This document shows, one piece after another, positions 1 through 9,213 of a stretch of 25,736 nt of DNA. Where the stretch lies: assembly GCA_003531115.1 (NCBI GenBank), contig DQHT01000006.1:12034-37769 (forward strand), given 5' to 3'. The notes below the pieces were generated by a model. That model was given only the letters and a program-made list of their open reading frames with translations, searched no databases and had not been told where the DNA came from. A program made the translations under genes and the position numbers. How positions within the stretch are numbered: position 1 is the stretch's first letter; every line of letters begins with the position of its first letter. Source of the stretch: Bacteroidota bacterium. Its GTDB lineage: Bacteria; Bacteroidota; Bacteroidia; UBA8524.

Positions 1-801
1 TTCTATCACCTTCTCGTTAAGAACGCAGCTGGCTACAACGCGGATCCCCCTGCCGCGTGAAATATTGCCCATGCTCACCTTCTTGTCGGAAGCGCCATTG
101 CCTTCGATCACAAAATGGCGGGGCTCGATTCCCGTTTCCCGAAAAAACTTCTCCTTCGCAAACAAAATAGCATGCCAGGTGCAGGTGGTTGTCATGTTTT
201 GACCCGAGGCATCCCCCGTGGTAAACTCGAAATAAATATGAATACTGGTACCGAACTTAACCGGAGTAAGTGCAATTAATTTTGCATGGTTGCTATGTTT
301 TTCGGCTTCGTTCCGAAGTTCTGTCTGGTGAGCATTCAACCAATTGCTGAAGCTAACGGCCTCCTGTTCGGTCGAAAAAAGGAACATCGGACAACGCACC
401 ATTTTCTGGTGCAACACCTCTGCTGAAAATCCTCCGCATAAACTGATGGCTTTGGCGCCCCGGTTCATGCTGGCTACCAATGCGCCTTCGAGGGTGGCGG
501 CTGCGGTATGGACCATTTCCTTTTTCTGGCCGCTATTATACAACAAGGGACCAACCAAGCCGACTGGAATTTCGGTGCTGCCTATATACGATTCAATATT
601 CTGACTGATTAGCCCAAGCGGAATGGCCGAATCTTCCATCTTTTCTGTATGGATATTTTGCGCATGAAGGTATTCCCGTCGTTCGCGGGTGCTGCTTTCC
701 GTAACCAAACCACGACCGGGAACGATGGGATAGTTTGCACCATCCATAGGCCTGGTTTCCGGCTCGCTATTATTTTTATTAATGGGATCGATCTGATTCA
801 T
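1..801 (-). CDS. hmgA: Class I HMG-CoA reductase (3' end beyond window)
   Basis: HMG-CoA reductase reduces HMG-CoA to mevalonate with NADPH, the committed step of the mevalonate route to isoprenoids. I translated 267 codons from the ATG at 801; the frame is open to base 1, so the C-terminal part is outside the window. Family signatures seen: the substrate-binding stretch IPVGLVGPLL (about residues 78-87), TLEGALVASMNRGAKAI (103-119) with the catalytic Glu at 105, the cofactor-binding FTTGDASGQNM (193-203), and DKK at 239-241, whose first Lys (240) matches the catalytic Lys691 of human HMGR. The catalytic Asp and His expected further on are not visible. No N-terminal membrane domain is present, as in other prokaryotic forms. 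The start lies inside the end of the dikinase gene (23-base overlap), so it is the last visible gene of a coupled operon. A later in-frame Met at residue 19 is possible, but ATG 801 is closest to the upstream gene. Confidence 0.93.
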   Translation of the reverse strand, partial: MNQIDPINKNNSEPETRPMDGANYPIVPGRGLVTESSTRERREYLHAQNIHTEKMEDSAIPLGLISQNIESYIGSTEIPVGLVGPLLYNSGQKKEMVHTAAATLEGALVASMNRGAKAISLCGGFSAEVLHQKMVRCPMFLFSTEQEAVSFSNWLNAHQTELRNEAEKHSNHAKLIALTPVKFGTSIHIYFEFTTGDASGQNMTTTCTWHAILFAKEKFFRETGIEPRHFVIEGNGASDKKVSMGNISRGRGIRVVASCVLNEKVIE

Positions 802-3310
802 CTTCTTTGCTATTAAGCGTATTCCCTTTTTCTATCCTTACCGTACCTTTTGTTCCATCCACCCGGATCAGGTCGCCCGACTGTATGCGACGTGTGGCTC
901 CCGGAATATTCACTACTACGGGTATCCCTAACTCACGTCCCACTATGGCGGTATGTGAGAGCAGGGAGCCTTTTTCACTCACCAGCGCACTGGCCTGGGC
1001 CATCAAAAACACCCAGCCGGGATCGGTCATTTTTGAAACCAGAATCCGGTTTTTTACTTCCATATCGAATCCTGGCTGAAGGGTAACCAGGGCCTCAGCC
1101 TTAACGATTCCGGGAGAAACGCCAATGCCTGACAACGTATTGCCGGAAACGTTTTGTTCAATATCCGTTGATCCAAATTCGGGTAAATCACCTGTATACA
1201 TGATCCGATCCGGAATCTGCAGTTTTTCGGCTTGATTATACTGCTCTTTTCTTTGGATGACCAGACTTCTGAAATCCTTCACTTCCTGATCCATACTGTA
1301 CCTTTTGAGCTCCTCCAGATCCAGGTAGAAGATATCGCTTTCCTCTTGAATTTGTCCGCCTTCCACCATGATCTTCCCGATTTCTAAAAAAATATCTTTT
1401 ACTGCTCCATAGGCCCGGGTGCGGCAAAAGCGCATGTTTTCCCTGTTTTTTAGTCCATAACGGGCCAAAACAAGGCACCCGTTGAGGATATACCGTTTGG
1501 GATCCCACCAGGGAAAGAGGCTGTTTTTCCTTTTGCTGGCGGCCTCCCGAATGGCAGCCTTTTTCCTTAAAAAATCATCGGCATTCACCGAACTCTGCAG
1601 TTGCTGTTTGAGCATTTGCACCAGCAAAAGCGGGAATCGGCGCGGCGAAGGGGTTTCAAGCTTGAGTTCGGCGAGGGTGCGGTCGCCATAGCGATCCAAA
1701 TAGGCAAAGAACCGAGAGGAAAACTCCGGGAATGTGTGCTGTTGTAAGTTTGTCAATACCACGCTATCCTCCTCTTCAAACAACATGGCCAATGCTTTCT
1801 CTTTTTGTAGGATGGCTTTAAGCCGCAACACCTCCAGGATGGCTTCTTCGGATGCCACCCCGCTTTCGCTGGCTACCAGGTCATTGGCCAGCTCTATGGC
1901 TCCGGCTTTTTTCAAAACAGACTGCACCCAGGCAAAGGATTGAAAGGCAATAAAATCATTGACGATCGTATGGTACCAAAATGAAAAAAGGGCGCTGGTA
2001 TGCCTTTGGTAATGTTGCCAGATTTTGCCCGCATCCTTGCCACAAGCGGAATAATTCCTCAACCTTCCATACTCCTGATCAAATTTCCTGTAAAAGCTTC
2101 TGTTCCCACTTCGCCAGGTCAGGATCAGCCAGATGGATGAGGTATAGGCACGGAGTTTTCCTTTAAAACCGGGTAAGATCTGATCCATTTCACTGTCGCG
2201 TAAGCCTACGGCGTTTTCCCAGTCGCGCAGGGAACCTTTGCTGCGATGCACCCGGGCCAGCATGCGGTACCAGTTATCCAGCCGGTAATAAACACGGCCT
2301 TCTACATGGGCGATCAGGTTTTCAAAAATTTCATGCAGGTCGGCGATCTCCTTTTCCATAAGCCAAAAAGCCCGGGCGCTGCTGCGGAAAAGTTTGGCAT
2401 AGGCATCCCGGGCAAAATCATAGGTGAGCGGAAGGGTAATGCCGGGGTAACTTTCGATGATATTGGTATTGTCCAGGATCTTAATATCCTTGGTTTTTAT
2501 GCCGGTAATCGGACGCATTTGCAGCAGGAACAATGCGCCATTTCCATCCATACAAAACTCAATATCTGCAGGCAAACCAAGTAATTTTTCAGTTTTCAGA
2601 AGCATATCCCCCACTTCCTGAACTTCGCTGTCAGATAATGTGGGTTCAAGCATTTTTCCCTCTTCTACAGGCAGTAAACGCGTCTGCCCGTCGAAGGAAA
2701 ATTGTTCTGTTTTTTTGAGAATGGTTTTTTGAAGTTCCCTGTTCTTGCGATTAAGCAGGTAGGTATCGGTCTCCACCTTACCCATCACCACTCCTTCTCC
2801 GGCTCCATAACCTGCTACAATACACATGTTAGCCAGATTGCCTCCGGGTCGCATGGAGAAACCAATGCCCGAGCGGGTGGCATGGATCATTTTCTGTACT
2901 ACGATGGCAAAGGGGAAAGCTGCCGTTTCCATTTTATTCAGGCGCATATATTCGCCAATATTCGCCCCTGAGGCCGACTCCCGGCACTTTTGAATTTCTT
3001 GATGGAGGTTCTTTTTATCGACAAAAAGTCCGGTATAAAACTGCCCGGCAAAGGAAAATTCAGCCCCATCTTCTATGGATGCGGATGAACGAACCGAAAC
3101 ATGCCCTTTTCCCTCTGTTAGTTGGTCGAATGCCGCTTCCAATGCTTTTGAGTCGAGCGCATCCGGCACAGCCAAAGCCTCAGCCGTGATCACAAAAAAA
3201 GGCGGCACAGTAATCCCCGCCTGCACCATACGGCACAGGTTATAGGCCTTGCTGCCAATGAGCGAAACAGGCGGAATGCTCCCCGCAGGATCAAAAAAAT
3301 AGTAAGCCAT
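779..3310 (-). CDS. PEP-synthase-like dikinase, rifampicin-phosphotransferase-like domain order
   Basis: 843 residues. Residues 1-270 form a PPDK-type ATP-grasp domain: SLIGSKAYNL with Lys21, VSVRSSASIEDG with Arg74, PADIEF with Glu251 and QMRPIT ending near 269. A long helical middle region (about 280-690) matches no catalytic motif I know. The C-terminal swivelling phosphohistidine domain carries LLSHTAIVGRELGIP with the phospho-carrier His786. No PEP/pyruvate TIM-barrel domain follows it, unlike PEP synthase or PPDK; the order ATP-grasp, substrate domain, His domain and the length are those of rifampicin phosphotransferases. Such enzymes use ATP to phosphorylate an acceptor, releasing AMP and phosphate. 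The acceptor here is unknown; the neighbours (UbiA, HMGR) suggest an isoprenoid or prenyl-acceptor substrate rather than an antibiotic, which is inference. ATG overlaps the UbiA stop by one base (TAATG). One position of the usual GGLLSH motif is Gly-Ser instead of Gly-Gly. Confidence 0.88.
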   Translation of the reverse strand: MAYYFFDPAGSIPPVSLIGSKAYNLCRMVQAGITVPPFFVITAEALAVPDALDSKALEAAFDQLTEGKGHVSVRSSASIEDGAEFSFAGQFYTGLFVDKKNLHQEIQKCRESASGANIGEYMRLNKMETAAFPFAIVVQKMIHATRSGIGFSMRPGGNLANMCIVAGYGAGEGVVMGKVETDTYLLNRKNRELQKTILKKTEQFSFDGQTRLLPVEEGKMLEPTLSDSEVQEVGDMLLKTEKLLGLPADIEFCMDGNGALFLLQMRPITGIKTKDIKILDNTNIIESYPGITLPLTYDFARDAYAKLFRSSARAFWLMEKEIADLHEIFENLIAHVEGRVYYRLDNWYRMLARVHRSKGSLRDWENAVGLRDSEMDQILPGFKGKLRAYTSSIWLILTWRSGNRSFYRKFDQEYGRLRNYSACGKDAGKIWQHYQRHTSALFSFWYHTIVNDFIAFQSFAWVQSVLKKAGAIELANDLVASESGVASEEAILEVLRLKAILQKEKALAMLFEEEDSVVLTNLQQHTFPEFSSRFFAYLDRYGDRTLAELKLETPSPRRFPLLLVQMLKQQLQSSVNADDFLRKKAAIREAASKRKNSLFPWWDPKRYILNGCLVLARYGLKNRENMRFCRTRAYGAVKDIFLEIGKIMVEGGQIQEESDIFYLDLEELKRYSMDQEVKDFRSLVIQRKEQYNQAEKLQIPDRIMYTGDLPEFGSTDIEQNVSGNTLSGIGVSPGIVKAEALVTLQPGFDMEVKNRILVSKMTDPGWVFLMAQASALVSEKGSLLSHTAIVGRELGIPVVVNIPGATRRIQSGDLIRVDGTKGTVRIEKGNTLNSKEDESDRSH

Positions 3311-4257
3311 TAAAGGGTGATCGTCACATTGGTGATGAGCAGGGTATGGATGAGCAGGTTAAAAAACAGGAGGGTGGTAAAGATCATGCTCGTGTTTTTC
3401 AACACATTGTTTTTGTGGGTGGGGTAAAGATAAAATCGTCCGTAATACACCAGCACATAGGCGATCAGTACCAGTGTAACAATGGCATGGGTAAAATCGA
3501 GTCCGAGTTCAAAGCCAACATAGAGGCTGAGTATTCCGGAAATCAGCAGGCAAGTGAGGGGGATCAGGGTAGCTTTTTTCGCCCCAAAAAGTTTGGAAAA
3601 GGTTTCATAGTCGTCTTCCTTATCAGCCGAGCGAATTTTCCGTGAAGTCTCCCAGGCGGTTATCGGTAGTGAAAATATGAGCAGAAGCAAAAAATGTTTG
3701 AATTCAAAATCCTCATATACCCAACCGGATGCCAATGCCGTATGGATAAGGAAAAAATTGATCATGACGGGTAAAGGCTGGTGGGTGAGCATGGTAAAAA
3801 ACACATGTTCCCGGTGGTACTTTTCGGCAAAGAACCATTTAAAAGTCAGTACCGCATAAAGCAGCATGATCGAAAAAACAAAGAGGGTCTTTTCTCCATA
3901 GATCAGATTGGTGGCCAGCAGGATACAAAAACTTACTCCGCTGATGATCTGGATGTCCTTTTTCAACACGGCTCCCCGGGGTGTTGCCCTGTCAGGGAAC
4001 AGGTCCTTATCGATCTCAATATCTTTCAGGTCGTCGAAGGTGCGCATCTGCAGCATCATAAAAAAGGCGGTCACCATACCCACCACCCCGTTGACATCCA
4101 ACACGATCGATTTTGTTGTAATGGCCTGGGTCACAAAATTCAGGCAGAGGTAAAGGGCAATAACATAAGGCAGGTAGATCAGCACGGGGAACATTTCCAG
4201 CGAATAGGTCCAGATGCGGGAAAGGAAGGGCTTTTTAGCCGGGACTTGTGTATTCAT
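3310..4257 (-). CDS. UbiA-family membrane prenyltransferase
   Basis: 315 residues with about nine hydrophobic segments, typical of the UbiA superfamily, which transfers a polyprenyl diphosphate chain onto an aromatic ring or another acceptor inside the membrane. The two Asp-rich Mg-diphosphate sites are present: RTFDDLKDIEID (residues 72-83; Asp76, Asp79, Asp83 give DxxDxxxD) and SRKIRSADKEDDYETFSKLF (205-224; Asp212 and Asp216 give DxxxD). The acceptor cannot be read from sequence. The SRKIR...ETFS form of the second site differs from classical UbiA and MenA, so I would not call it ubiquinone or menaquinone biosynthesis. The gene follows a DUF748 gene by 35 bases and its stop overlaps the dikinase ATG, so it sits in an operon with the dikinase and HMG-CoA reductase. 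HMGR could feed its prenyl donor pool. Confidence 0.9.
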   Translation of the reverse strand: MNTQVPAKKPFLSRIWTYSLEMFPVLIYLPYVIALYLCLNFVTQAITTKSIVLDVNGVVGMVTAFFMMLQMRTFDDLKDIEIDKDLFPDRATPRGAVLKKDIQIISGVSFCILLATNLIYGEKTLFVFSIMLLYAVLTFKWFFAEKYHREHVFFTMLTHQPLPVMINFFLIHTALASGWVYEDFEFKHFLLLLIFSLPITAWETSRKIRSADKEDDYETFSKLFGAKKATLIPLTCLLISGILSLYVGFELGLDFTHAIVTLVLIAYVLVYYGRFYLYPTHKNNVLKNTSMIFTTLLFFNLLIHTLLITNVTITL

Positions 4258-4292
4258 AGTAAATTCAGGTTACTCGAATATACAAAACCCCA

Positions 4293-6620
4293 TCATTCGT
4301 TCCGCTTTCTTTCTTTTTGGTATGGTTCCCTGATGCCGTCGGTATTGTATTTGTCCATCTTTTTATAGGCCCTTTGCAGGTAATCGGGAACATGACCTTT
4401 GTAACTGATGGAATAATGCGAGAATCCATTAAAGGGCACACCCTGTACGGTCTTTCCCCATGCCACCTGCTTGATAACCCCTGCCTCAATAAAAGCGGCC
4501 TTAAATGCTTTTTCCCGGGCGGCGATGATCTGATTATATTTTCTTTGGATAACAGCCGGACTAACAAGTTTCTCCGCTTTATGTTGTATCGTAAATAAGG
4601 TTTTATCTGTTACCCGGGCATTTAAGAATTTTTTAAACCCGGCGTCCTTTACCGAAAGATGGGCCACGTATAGGGAATCCTTCTCGCTAAAATTCTCCTT
4701 GTTTCTCCCTGGTTCCGACATAAAATAAAGCTTCTTTGCCTCAAACAGCAAAAGCAGCTCCTTTTCCTTTTCTTCATAAGGAGCAGGATAGATGGTGATA
4801 TGGGCCTTTTCATCGCTTTTGAGGAAATCCACGATCCTGTTGATATAGCGTTCCTGGTCGCGGCTAAGGGTACTGGAATGCATGGGCCATTTTACCTGCT
4901 GATTGGACTCCAGCTCCAGTTCGACCATTTTTACATTCATGCGGTAAGGTGTAGAAATGGGCTTGAGCACAATATTTGTAAAAATATCTTTGATCACATC
5001 CCAGAAATTAAAAGCCGGATCACCCAATTTTCCGGAGATAGGTATTTCATAATCGATTACATTTCCTTTTTCACGTACCAGGGCCATGGCAAAATTAAGG
5101 GGAAGCCAGCGGGTATCGTCGCCATGCACCCTTTCAGATACCCGGGGATCCAAAATGATCAGATGGTTCATGCTGCTGATACTTCCATTACGCACCACCC
5201 AATTGCCACGTAACTCCATCGCTCCCCTGTCTAGTGGAAATCCGGTATGGGTAACAAGGAAAGGATTCATCATACTCAGGGCCACCTTCTGTATGAAAAA
5301 ATCAAGGTTAAAATACGAACTGTCTTTGGGGTTGATACTTAAAGCCAGGTCGAAGTTCCCATGGGGTTTGATTCCGGAATGTACCCGCATGTTTACCCGG
5401 GCATGGGCTTTATCCACCGAATCAGCAATAACCGTGAAGGGCTCCAAAGCTGCACTGAACTTTTCGCCCATCGAATAATCTTCATACTGCAGGTCACCAT
5501 CATAAATAGCAAAACGGCCAACCTGATACTGGCTGTTCAGGAAATTCCTTGACAGGCGGTCGATCAAATGGGCGATCTCGATCACCAGGTTAAACTTTTG
5601 TGGGTCACTATTCACCGCTTTCACATTCTGCCCGTCAACCCCAAACATGGTTTGCACATTGTCGAGGGTATCAAAACGCTGGTATTTAAAAAAGGGTTTG
5701 GTTAAACATACCGAGTCGTAGCGGTAAATAAAATCTTTGGGACTCAGCCGGTCAATCGAAACAATCAGACTTTCAAATGAGGCAAAGTCATCCTGATTTT
5801 CACGTCCGAATTGAAAATTGGAAACTTCGATATTTCCGGAAGTGCTGATACTGTCAGCTGTTCTGAAGTTTCCGCTAGAGTGCAATTCTGCATCCAGCCT
5901 GGCGGCAAAGGTTCCATAATTTGTCAGGTCTTTTAAGTATTGATTGATGATATCGAGGTCGAGGCTGTCGATCTTAACCCCCAGTGCATAGCCGCTGTTT
6001 TTTAGATGGATGGCGATATCTCCGGAAATTTTCCCCGAACCCGTTCCGGAAAGAAAGGAAAAGGCAATGGGCATGGTATCCTTATCATACTGTAAACCCT
6101 CACTTTTTATATTCACCTCCTTGATGAAATAATTCACCGGGGTAAGGGCTTCTATATAATGAAACTCGCCGTTTTCTATTTCTATATCGAGGAGACTAAA
6201 CCGAGTGACTTTGTCAGACTTTACCTTAGTCGTATCAGCAGCATAAAATTCGATCAGGTCATTAAAATTAAATTCTTTGCCCGACTGATGCACCCGCCCA
6301 ACGGGGTTGGTGAGTTTGGCCGTACTCATCTCATAGGTTTTATTGAACATCTTCAACATGGCCATATTCGCCATCAAACCATCTGCCTTCAAAAAAATCG
6401 TGTCGCCATTGTGTTCCATGATCTCGAGATCATTGAGGTACACATAGCCGGTAAAAGGATTTACATAGGCCCAATCCAGCGTGATCTCCCTGCCCGTAAA
6501 CCGGGTATCGTATTTCTGGATAAGGTATTTGGCGACCGGGGATATCACCAGAAGAAGAAGTACCAGTGTTGCCACCAGCACAATCGAAATCCTTACCAGT
6601 ACTTTTTTAAGTCTAGTCAT
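4293..6620 (-). CDS. AsmA-like / DUF748 domain membrane-anchored protein
   Basis: 775 residues: a short basic N-terminus, one transmembrane anchor (about residues 9-33), then a long beta-rich region without Cys clusters. The stretch after the anchor ([20 protein letters not shown], about 46-65) followed by repeated strand patterns is what I remember of DUF748/AsmA-like proteins, and the C-terminal part (about 575-700) carries the charged helix-strand segment common in DUF748. AsmA-superfamily members in Gram-negatives are large periplasmic proteins implicated in lipid movement between the membranes; that role is a family inference. It is the first gene of the leftward run, 35 bases ahead of the UbiA gene, so it may act on the lipid product of that cluster. 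It starts 127 bases from the divergent pyrophosphatase gene; I saw no clean -7 box for it in that gap. Confidence 0.7.
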   Translation of the reverse strand: MTRLKKVLVRISIVLVATLVLLLLVISPVAKYLIQKYDTRFTGREITLDWAYVNPFTGYVYLNDLEIMEHNGDTIFLKADGLMANMAMLKMFNKTYEMSTAKLTNPVGRVHQSGKEFNFNDLIEFYAADTTKVKSDKVTRFSLLDIEIENGEFHYIEALTPVNYFIKEVNIKSEGLQYDKDTMPIAFSFLSGTGSGKISGDIAIHLKNSGYALGVKIDSLDLDIINQYLKDLTNYGTFAARLDAELHSSGNFRTADSISTSGNIEVSNFQFGRENQDDFASFESLIVSIDRLSPKDFIYRYDSVCLTKPFFKYQRFDTLDNVQTMFGVDGQNVKAVNSDPQKFNLVIEIAHLIDRLSRNFLNSQYQVGRFAIYDGDLQYEDYSMGEKFSAALEPFTVIADSVDKAHARVNMRVHSGIKPHGNFDLALSINPKDSSYFNLDFFIQKVALSMMNPFLVTHTGFPLDRGAMELRGNWVVRNGSISSMNHLIILDPRVSERVHGDDTRWLPLNFAMALVREKGNVIDYEIPISGKLGDPAFNFWDVIKDIFTNIVLKPISTPYRMNVKMVELELESNQQVKWPMHSSTLSRDQERYINRIVDFLKSDEKAHITIYPAPYEEKEKELLLLFEAKKLYFMSEPGRNKENFSEKDSLYVAHLSVKDAGFKKFLNARVTDKTLFTIQHKAEKLVSPAVIQRKYNQIIAAREKAFKAAFIEAGVIKQVAWGKTVQGVPFNGFSHYSISYKGHVPDYLQRAYKKMDKYNTDGIREPYQKERKRNE

Positions 6621-6720
6621 GAAGAAGTGTAAAGGTGGGTCAATTGTGTCGATTAATGCTTATATCTTTCTGGCAATTCCTTGCATGATTCACACGTGGC
6701 AGGGAAACTGGGCGAAAGCC

Positions 6721-6728
6721 TACCTTTG
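6721..6728 (+). promoter_or_regulatory. Bacteroidota -7 promoter box for the pyrophosphatase gene
   Basis: TACCTTTG matches the consensus TAnnTTTG at all fixed positions and ends 19 bases before the ATG at 6748. I found no TTG (-33) at the usual 17-23 base distance, so only the -7 half is supported. Confidence 0.5.
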
Positions 6729-6747
6729 CCTTTCTACTTACAACTTC

Positions 6748-7302
6748 ATGAATAAACATATCAATTCCTTCAACCCCTGGCACCATGTGTCGCCGGGACA
6801 TAGCCATCCCGGCATCGTTAACGGCATCATCGAAATTCCCAAAGGAACCCGGGCCAAGTATGAGATGGATAAAGACAGCGGACTGCTCCGCCTCGACCGG
6901 GTACTGTATTCATCGGTGTATTACCCGGCCAATTATGGGTTTATCCCCCAAAGTTATTGCGACGACAAAGACCCGCTTGATATTCTGATCCTCTCCCAGA
7001 TCGATTTTGTGCCCATGTGCATCGTACCTGCCAAAGTGATCGGGGTGATGCGTATGCTGGATAATGGAGAAGCCGATGATAAAATTATTGCCGTAGCCCA
7101 GGGCGACCCGAGTGTGAGCCATATCAACGATATCGCCGAACTTCCCTCCCACTTTATTTCCGAACTGAGAAGCTTTTTCGAGGATTACAAAAAGCTGGAA
7201 AAGAAGTCGGTGGTCGTAGAGGATTTTCTGGACCAAAAAACCGCCCTGCGCATTTTGGAAGAGAGTTATGTGCTGTATGAAAAGATCTTTGGCGATAAAT
7301 GA
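6748..7302 (+). CDS. ppa: Soluble inorganic pyrophosphatase (family I)
   Basis: Hydrolyses pyrophosphate to phosphate in the cytoplasm, pulling biosynthetic reactions forward. The 184-residue product from ATG 6748 has the usual size for family I bacterial enzymes (E. coli 175). The family signature D-x-D-P-x-D appears as DKDPLDI at residues 73-79 with metal-binding Asp73, Asp75 and Asp78; [14 protein letters not shown] (26-39) and [14 protein letters not shown] (57-70) are the conserved substrate-site segments. A longer open frame begins at 6481 but runs through the divergent DUF748 gene and has no family similarity there, so I use 6748, which also sits just after a -7 box. The methyltransferase gene follows after one base, so the two are probably coupled. 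Confidence 0.95.
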   Translation: MNKHINSFNPWHHVSPGHSHPGIVNGIIEIPKGTRAKYEMDKDSGLLRLDRVLYSSVYYPANYGFIPQSYCDDKDPLDILILSQIDFVPMCIVPAKVIGVMRMLDNGEADDKIIAVAQGDPSVSHINDIAELPSHFISELRSFFEDYKKLEKKSVVVEDFLDQKTALRILEESYVLYEKIFGDK

Positions 7303-7303
7303 C

Positions 7304-8155
7304 ATGAAAAACTTCGAAGACAACCCCAAAAGCATCAAGTACCACGTTAAAAAATTCCTGATCCGCCATCAGGAACGTTTTCGTAATAAGATCGTGGTGG
7401 ATATGCCGGCTGGGAATGGAGTGACTTCCCGAATACTGAAGGATATTGGTGCTATTCCCCTTGCTTTTGATCTCTTCCCTGAATATTTTGTTCAGGAGGG
7501 TATCAGCTGCACCCGGGCCAATGTGCTTGAAAAGCTGCCTTTGGAAGACAAACATGCCGATTTTGTGATCTGCCAGGAGGGCATTGAACATTTTACGGAT
7601 CAGTTTAAGTCGCTTACCGAGTTTAACCGCATCCTCAAACCCGGTGGCTCGTTGATCATTACTACCCCAAACTATTCCAATATCCGGGCGCGCCTCTCCT
7701 ATTTTTTATCGGAAAGCGAACGCTTTAATTCCATCATGCCGCCCAACGAGATCGACTCCATCTGGATGAACGACCAGAGCAAAACCAGCGATATTTATTT
7801 CGGCCATGTGTTTCTTATTGGCATTCAAAAACTACGGGTACTGGCCAATTTATCCGGGTTTAAGATCAAACATATCCAATTTACCCGCCTCAAAACAACC
7901 TCCCTGGCCCTGTTTCCGATCACCTATCCGTTTATCTTTTTATCCAACCTGTTCACCTACCTCAAACATGTGAACCGGGAAAAAGGCTATCCGAAAGACT
8001 ACCAGAAAGGGGTTTACGGGGAAATATTCCGGCTTAGCATCAATCCTAAAATCCTACTCGACGGCCATCTTTTCGTTGAATTCGAAAAAGTAAACGACTT
8101 CGACCAGGTGATGGGCAAAATGAAAAGTGTTCAGAAGGAATTTGGCTGTACCTAA
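7304..8155 (+). CDS. Class I SAM-dependent methyltransferase
   Basis: 283 residues from ATG 7304, one base after the pyrophosphatase stop. The Rossmann methyltransferase core is clear: motif I VVDMPAGNGVTSRIL (about residues 32-46), the Asp at the end of strand 2 (LAFDLFPE), motif IV-like DFVICQEGIEHF (about 86-97) and post-motif RILKPGGSLIITTPNY (about 109-124). After the core comes a less conserved region with a hydrophobic segment (about 195-220) that may cap the site or touch the membrane. The substrate is not identifiable; the HF and TPNY elements occur in UbiE/Methyltransf_11-type enzymes acting on quinones, lipids or sugars. Its last four bases overlap the end of the convergent gldB gene. 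Confidence 0.85.
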   Translation: MKNFEDNPKSIKYHVKKFLIRHQERFRNKIVVDMPAGNGVTSRILKDIGAIPLAFDLFPEYFVQEGISCTRANVLEKLPLEDKHADFVICQEGIEHFTDQFKSLTEFNRILKPGGSLIITTPNYSNIRARLSYFLSESERFNSIMPPNEIDSIWMNDQSKTSDIYFGHVFLIGIQKLRVLANLSGFKIKHIQFTRLKTTSLALFPITYPFIFLSNLFTYLKHVNREKGYPKDYQKGVYGEIFRLSINPKILLDGHLFVEFEKVNDFDQVMGKMKSVQKEFGCT

Positions 8156-9180
8156 GGCCGGTACTGCGATTCTTTTAAAATTTTATCCGAATCCGTTTCG
8201 AACATCAATTCCTGCAGGGTAAGTTCCGGGTTTTCTTCCATATACCGTTTTACAATTTGCCAACCGCTGTATGCTCCAATACGCGGCGCACTCCCCGGTG
8301 GGACATTGGGCGCGGCAGTAAACGGCCCATCGCTTAACAGGGGCATATAATAAGCACCATCGAGGCTGTAAAGATAATTTTCACTGATATAGAAGGTCCA
8401 CATCTGAAACTCGTTTTCCTTTAGCCAGCTCAGTTGGTCGGTGGTCCAGCCTGTCAACAGCGAATCGGCTGTTTCGGGCAGTACAGATTGCAAATAATAC
8501 AGCAATTTCCCCTCCCGGATCATGTGGTCGAGAAAACGATTTTTTGCGATCGGGATCTCCAGGGTCTCATCCAGCCAGGCGCTCATGGCCGCAGTGGGCA
8601 AATGCGCCTTGTTCATGCGGCGAAGCACGTAAGAAGGGATATTAAAGTTCGGATAGACGGGATAATTTTCGCCGAGGTACATCTCCAAAGGCAAAACCAG
8701 CATGGCGCTGTCGGTACCGGTGCGGAACAAAAATTCGGTATAGGCCAGTATGATGGAAGGTGTTGCACTTTCAGGAAAATGGTAGGCAAAACGTTTAAAA
8801 GCCGGATCCAGTATGGCCATCTCCTCAGAAAAATCGCCAAATAGCTGGTTAACCGTATCCTGAATTTTCAAAACGTTGGTATCACTCAGCAATAAAAGGC
8901 AATTTTTGATCTCTTCTTCCTGTTTCCAGCCCATGATATCGATCTGATAAAAGGGATAAAACTCCGGATATTTCTTTTTCAGGGCTGCCAGATCCGCTTC
9001 AATATTTTCAGGTTTCATGGCGAAAAAATCCTTGTCGAAACGTTTGAGTTCGCTTACCGAAGGGATTTCATCTACCTTCACGCCGTCACGGGAATCTGTA
9101 TTGCACGATGGCAGCAGAATTAACGCGGCTAAAAAAGCACATAAAAGGAATTGTTGTTTTTTTACCAACTTTGCAAGCAT
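8152..9180 (-). CDS. gldB: Gliding-motility lipoprotein GldB
   Basis: 342 residues from ATG 9180. A lipoprotein signal ends in LPSC with Cys26 as the lipidation site. The mature part has the features I associate with GldB: RFDKDFF shortly after the Cys, a mostly helical body, and the C-terminal block with GAYSGWQIVKRYMEENPELT and LQELM...ILKESQYRP. GldB is required for Flavobacterium johnsoniae gliding and is found across Bacteroidota with the gliding/T9SS machinery; its biochemical role is unknown. The open frame reaches 9225, but the extra 15 residues would overlap the divergent barrel gene and precede the signal; ATG 9189 (three codons earlier) is the other option. From memory gldB sits near gldC and nadE in flavobacteria; nadE is close here and gldC is not in the window. 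The stop overlaps the methyltransferase end by four bases. Confidence 0.87.
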   Translation of the reverse strand: MLAKLVKKQQFLLCAFLAALILLPSCNTDSRDGVKVDEIPSVSELKRFDKDFFAMKPENIEADLAALKKKYPEFYPFYQIDIMGWKQEEEIKNCLLLLSDTNVLKIQDTVNQLFGDFSEEMAILDPAFKRFAYHFPESATPSIILAYTEFLFRTGTDSAMLVLPLEMYLGENYPVYPNFNIPSYVLRRMNKAHLPTAAMSAWLDETLEIPIAKNRFLDHMIREGKLLYYLQSVLPETADSLLTGWTTDQLSWLKENEFQMWTFYISENYLYSLDGAYYMPLLSDGPFTAAPNVPPGSAPRIGAYSGWQIVKRYMEENPELTLQELMFETDSDKILKESQYRP

Positions 9181-9205
9181 ATAAACCATAATCCTATCTA
9201 AGGTC

Positions 9206-9213
9206 CCAAAAGT
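9206..9213 (-). promoter_or_regulatory. -7 promoter box for gldB
   Basis: On the minus strand these bases read TACTTTTG, a full match to TAnnTTTG, 25 bases upstream of the gldB ATG (9180) and directly touching the start of the divergent barrel gene. No -33 TTG was found at normal spacing. It supports the shorter gldB start. Confidence 0.45.

Noticed and set aside
344..604. 86-codon plus-strand open frame at the left end
   Set aside because: It lies antisense to the HMG-CoA reductase frame, which has strong family motifs; the plus frame shows none.
4265..4567. 100-codon minus-strand frame inside the DUF748 gene
   Set aside because: Shadow frame of the 775-residue gene, with no signal or domain.
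6481..6747. N-terminal extension of the pyrophosphatase frame
   Set aside because: It runs antisense through the DUF748 gene and across the promoter box at 6721; family similarity begins only after ATG 6748.
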